A DNA stretch of 8,478 nucleotides from Candidatus Aegiribacteria sp. (GTDB lineage Bacteria > Fermentibacterota > Fermentibacteria > Fermentibacterales > Fermentibacteraceae), in assembly GCA_030634715.1 (NCBI GenBank), contig DAOWAG010000035.1, positions 1 to 8,478 of the forward strand, given 5' to 3'. Numbering within the stretch: position 1 is the first letter of the stretch; the number at the start of each line of letters is the position of its first letter. Below, one piece after another: positions 6,971-8,478 of this stretch. The notes beneath the pieces were generated by a model. The model worked only from the letters and a program-made list of their open reading frames with translations. It ran no database searches and had not been told where the DNA came from. Both the position numbers and the translations under genes were made by a program.

Positions 6971-8101
6971 ATGAAAAGTAAAGTCGCTGTATTGAGAACA
7001 ACACCTGATAACGTTCTGGAGGATTACCACAGACTTCTTAAAAGTATTGATTATCTGGACTTCCTGGATAAGAGTCAGGATGTTCTGCTTAAAATTAACG
7101 TATCATGGCATCACTGGTATCCAGCCTGTTCCACGACACCCTGGCAGCTTGATGGTGTGATTAGAAGCCTTCTGAGGGATGGTTACGGTAAAGATCAGCT
7201 TGTTTCCACTCACAACAGGACAGTTGTCGTCAGTGATAAGAAGGGTGAGATTGGAAACCACCTCAAACTGGTTGATGAAGACCTGCATGGAATTCAGAAG
7301 ATCAGACTCTACGAAAAACCGGTGAAGTGGATTGAATTCAAACCTGACAAGCCTTTCAGAGTTCTGGGGAAAATTTTCCCTGACGGTGTAAAGGTTCCGG
7401 ATATTCTCATAGGAAAGAATATTATTCACCTTCCAACAATGAAGACACATGTGTTTACTACAATCACAGGTGCGATGAAGAATGCTTTCGGTGGTCTGCT
7501 CAGTGAGCGTCGTCACTGGACACACAGTGTCATACACGAAACTCTCGTTGATCTCCTCAGAATTCAGAAGGAGATACATCCCGGCATACTTGCTGTGATG
7601 GATGGAACATTTGCCGGAGAAGGACCAGGACCCAGAGCGATGATTCCCCATGTTAAGAATTTTATTCTTGCTTCCGCGGATCAGGTGGCAATTGACGCGA
7701 TAAGCGCGAAAATGCAAGGGTTTGATCCGATGAAACTGGATTTTATACGGCTTGCTCACGAAGAAGGGCTCGGGGTGGGAGATCCAGCAGATATCGAGGT
7801 TGTAGGAGAAGACATCTCAAATGTGAATTTTCATTTTGTACAGACAGAGACTTTCGCAAGCAGAGGGCAAAAGGTTATCTATCACGGCTGGTTGAAACCA
7901 CTGGAAAATATCCTGCTTAGAAGTCCCATTGTTCCATGGTCTTTTTTCGCGAGCAGATTATATCATGATGTATTCTGGTTGAATCTTGTAGGTAAGAAAA
8001 GAATCAAAGAGGCCCTCGCTACTCCATGGGGAGAACTGTTCAAACAGTATGCTTCAGTTGAAACCATGCCGGATCCGAATGGGTTTGAAAGTGGAGAATA
8101 G
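6971..8101 (+). CDS. Divergent DUF362 domain protein without Fe-S motif
   Basis: A 376-residue protein of the DUF362 family, function unassigned. It shares with the other DUF362 protein in the window the opening VLLKIN, a KTH motif at residues 158-160 and KNAFGG from Lys170, with the same 12-residue step between the two lysines. MDGTFAGEGPGPR and the ASADQVAIDAI segment are also typical of the family core. It differs in two ways: the VGDSPGG-like turn is missing (STHNRTVVVSD is found in that region), and there is no ferredoxin module, only a single cysteine in the whole protein. Instead it ends in about 90 residues rich in Trp, Tyr and basic residues (for example SFFASRLYHDVFWLNLVGKK and TPWGELFKQY), which might associate with a membrane or partner. 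No signal peptide is seen. It lies two bases after the acyltransferase gene and six before the gpsA-like gene. The two DUF362 proteins may form a pair in one process, but they could also act on separate substrates. Confidence 0.9.
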   Translation: MKSKVAVLRTTPDNVLEDYHRLLKSIDYLDFLDKSQDVLLKINVSWHHWYPACSTTPWQLDGVIRSLLRDGYGKDQLVSTHNRTVVVSDKKGEIGNHLKLVDEDLHGIQKIRLYEKPVKWIEFKPDKPFRVLGKIFPDGVKVPDILIGKNIIHLPTMKTHVFTTITGAMKNAFGGLLSERRHWTHSVIHETLVDLLRIQKEIHPGILAVMDGTFAGEGPGPRAMIPHVKNFILASADQVAIDAISAKMQGFDPMKLDFIRLAHEEGLGVGDPADIEVVGEDISNVNFHFVQTETFASRGQKVIYHGWLKPLENILLRSPIVPWSFFASRLYHDVFWLNLVGKKRIKEALATPWGELFKQYASVETMPDPNGFESGE

Positions 8102-8107
8102 ACCATA

Positions 8108-8478
8108 ATGCCCCTTAAGCAGGCAATTCTTGGATGCGGGAGATGGGGAAGTTTCCATCTCTGGTATGGATCCAGAATGGGAAATGCAATGATTGGCTGG
8201 GAACCCGCATACACGCCGGGTTTTCGTGAGCTTCAGGAAACAGGTAAAAACAGTTATCTCGAACTTCCGAAGAATGTTCGCCTGACCACAAATCTTGCGG
8301 AAGCGTCTGCATGCGACATAATTACTATTGCGGTTCCCGCTCAGGAATTCAGAAAACTTGCATCAGAACTAGCCGCGAAAGAACTATCACATACAGATAT
8401 TATTCTCTGTATGAAGGGTATTGAAAAAGTAACCGGATTAAGATTGTCAGAAATAGCTGATCAGGAAGCCCTGAATCC
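8108..8478 (+). CDS. gpsA: NAD(P)-dependent glycerol-3-phosphate dehydrogenase, N-terminal part (cut by window end)
   Basis: GpsA reduces dihydroxyacetone phosphate to sn-glycerol-3-phosphate in the cytoplasm, supplying the backbone for phospholipids. I translated 123 complete codons from ATG 8108, and the frame remains open at the window end. The N-terminal Rossmann motif is GCGRWG (residues 9-14). Then follow KNSYLELPKNVRLTTNL (47-63), matching the family's YLPG..LP.N...T..L region, the IAVPAQEFR segment (74-82) and CMKGIEKVTGLRLSEIA (101-117), which carries the conserved KGIE lysine (Lys103). An acidic residue, Glu32, near the end of the second strand may favour NAD over NADP, but this is inference. 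The stretch after GCGRWG (SFHLWYGSRMG) is unusual for the family. GGAG at 8093-8096, inside the previous gene's end, could serve as ribosome binding site though 11 bases away. About two thirds of the usual 330 residues lie beyond the window. Confidence 0.9.
   Translation, partial: MPLKQAILGCGRWGSFHLWYGSRMGNAMIGWEPAYTPGFRELQETGKNSYLELPKNVRLTTNLAEASACDIITIAVPAQEFRKLASELAAKELSHTDIILCMKGIEKVTGLRLSEIADQEALN

Noticed and set aside
7103..7759. A 218-codon open frame on the minus strand
   Set aside because: It lies fully opposite the second DUF362 gene, whose protein shows clear family motifs. The antisense product has no recognisable domain and reads like reversed coding sequence.

Overview
All genes in this window lie on the plus strand with almost no spacer between them. 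The widest gap is 51 bases, so there is no stretch over 300 bases without a gene. I saw no tRNA, rRNA, CRISPR array, insertion sequence or convincing terminator. Base composition is moderate (slightly AT-rich by eye) and looks even throughout, with no compositional sign of recent transfer. The content suggests a free-living, probably anaerobic or fermentative diderm bacterium: a pyruvate phosphate dikinase, a large multisensor diguanylate cyclase, an iron-sulfur DUF362 protein and an LpxL/HtrB-type acyltransferase. The phylum cannot be fixed from this window; a little-cultured lineage is plausible but is inference.

Layout. Positions 1-2442 hold most of a pyruvate phosphate dikinase gene (ppdK) whose start lies upstream of the window. 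After 51 bases comes an 806-residue signalling protein (2494-4914), arranged receiver, GAF, PAS, GAF, GGDEF. Its cyclase domain looks fully competent, but its receiver domain has lost the phospho-accepting aspartate and the conserved lysine. After a further 37 bases begins a very tight run of four genes: a DUF362 protein with a C-terminal two-cluster ferredoxin domain (4952-6058), an LpxL-like acyltransferase (6060-6968), a second and divergent DUF362 protein without iron-sulfur motifs (6971-8101), and the beginning of a glycerol-3-phosphate dehydrogenase (gpsA-like, from 8108, running off the window). Spacings inside this run are 1, 2 and 6 bases.

How they may work together. The last four genes look like one transcription unit with translational coupling. 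GpsA makes sn-glycerol-3-phosphate, the backbone of membrane phospholipids, and the LpxL-like enzyme is a membrane-associated acyl transferase, so the unit reads as lipid or envelope synthesis. The two DUF362 proteins on either side of the acyltransferase have no assigned reaction. A redox or modification step connected to lipid or envelope metabolism is the most interesting unexplained possibility here, but it rests on gene context only. PpdK (PEP/pyruvate interconversion) and the cyclase (c-di-GMP signalling) are not obviously tied to this unit beyond sharing its direction.

The most notable observations are the DUF362/acyltransferase/DUF362/gpsA unit, the degenerate receiver on an otherwise intact cyclase, and a perfect 22-base palindrome inside the acyltransferase gene.
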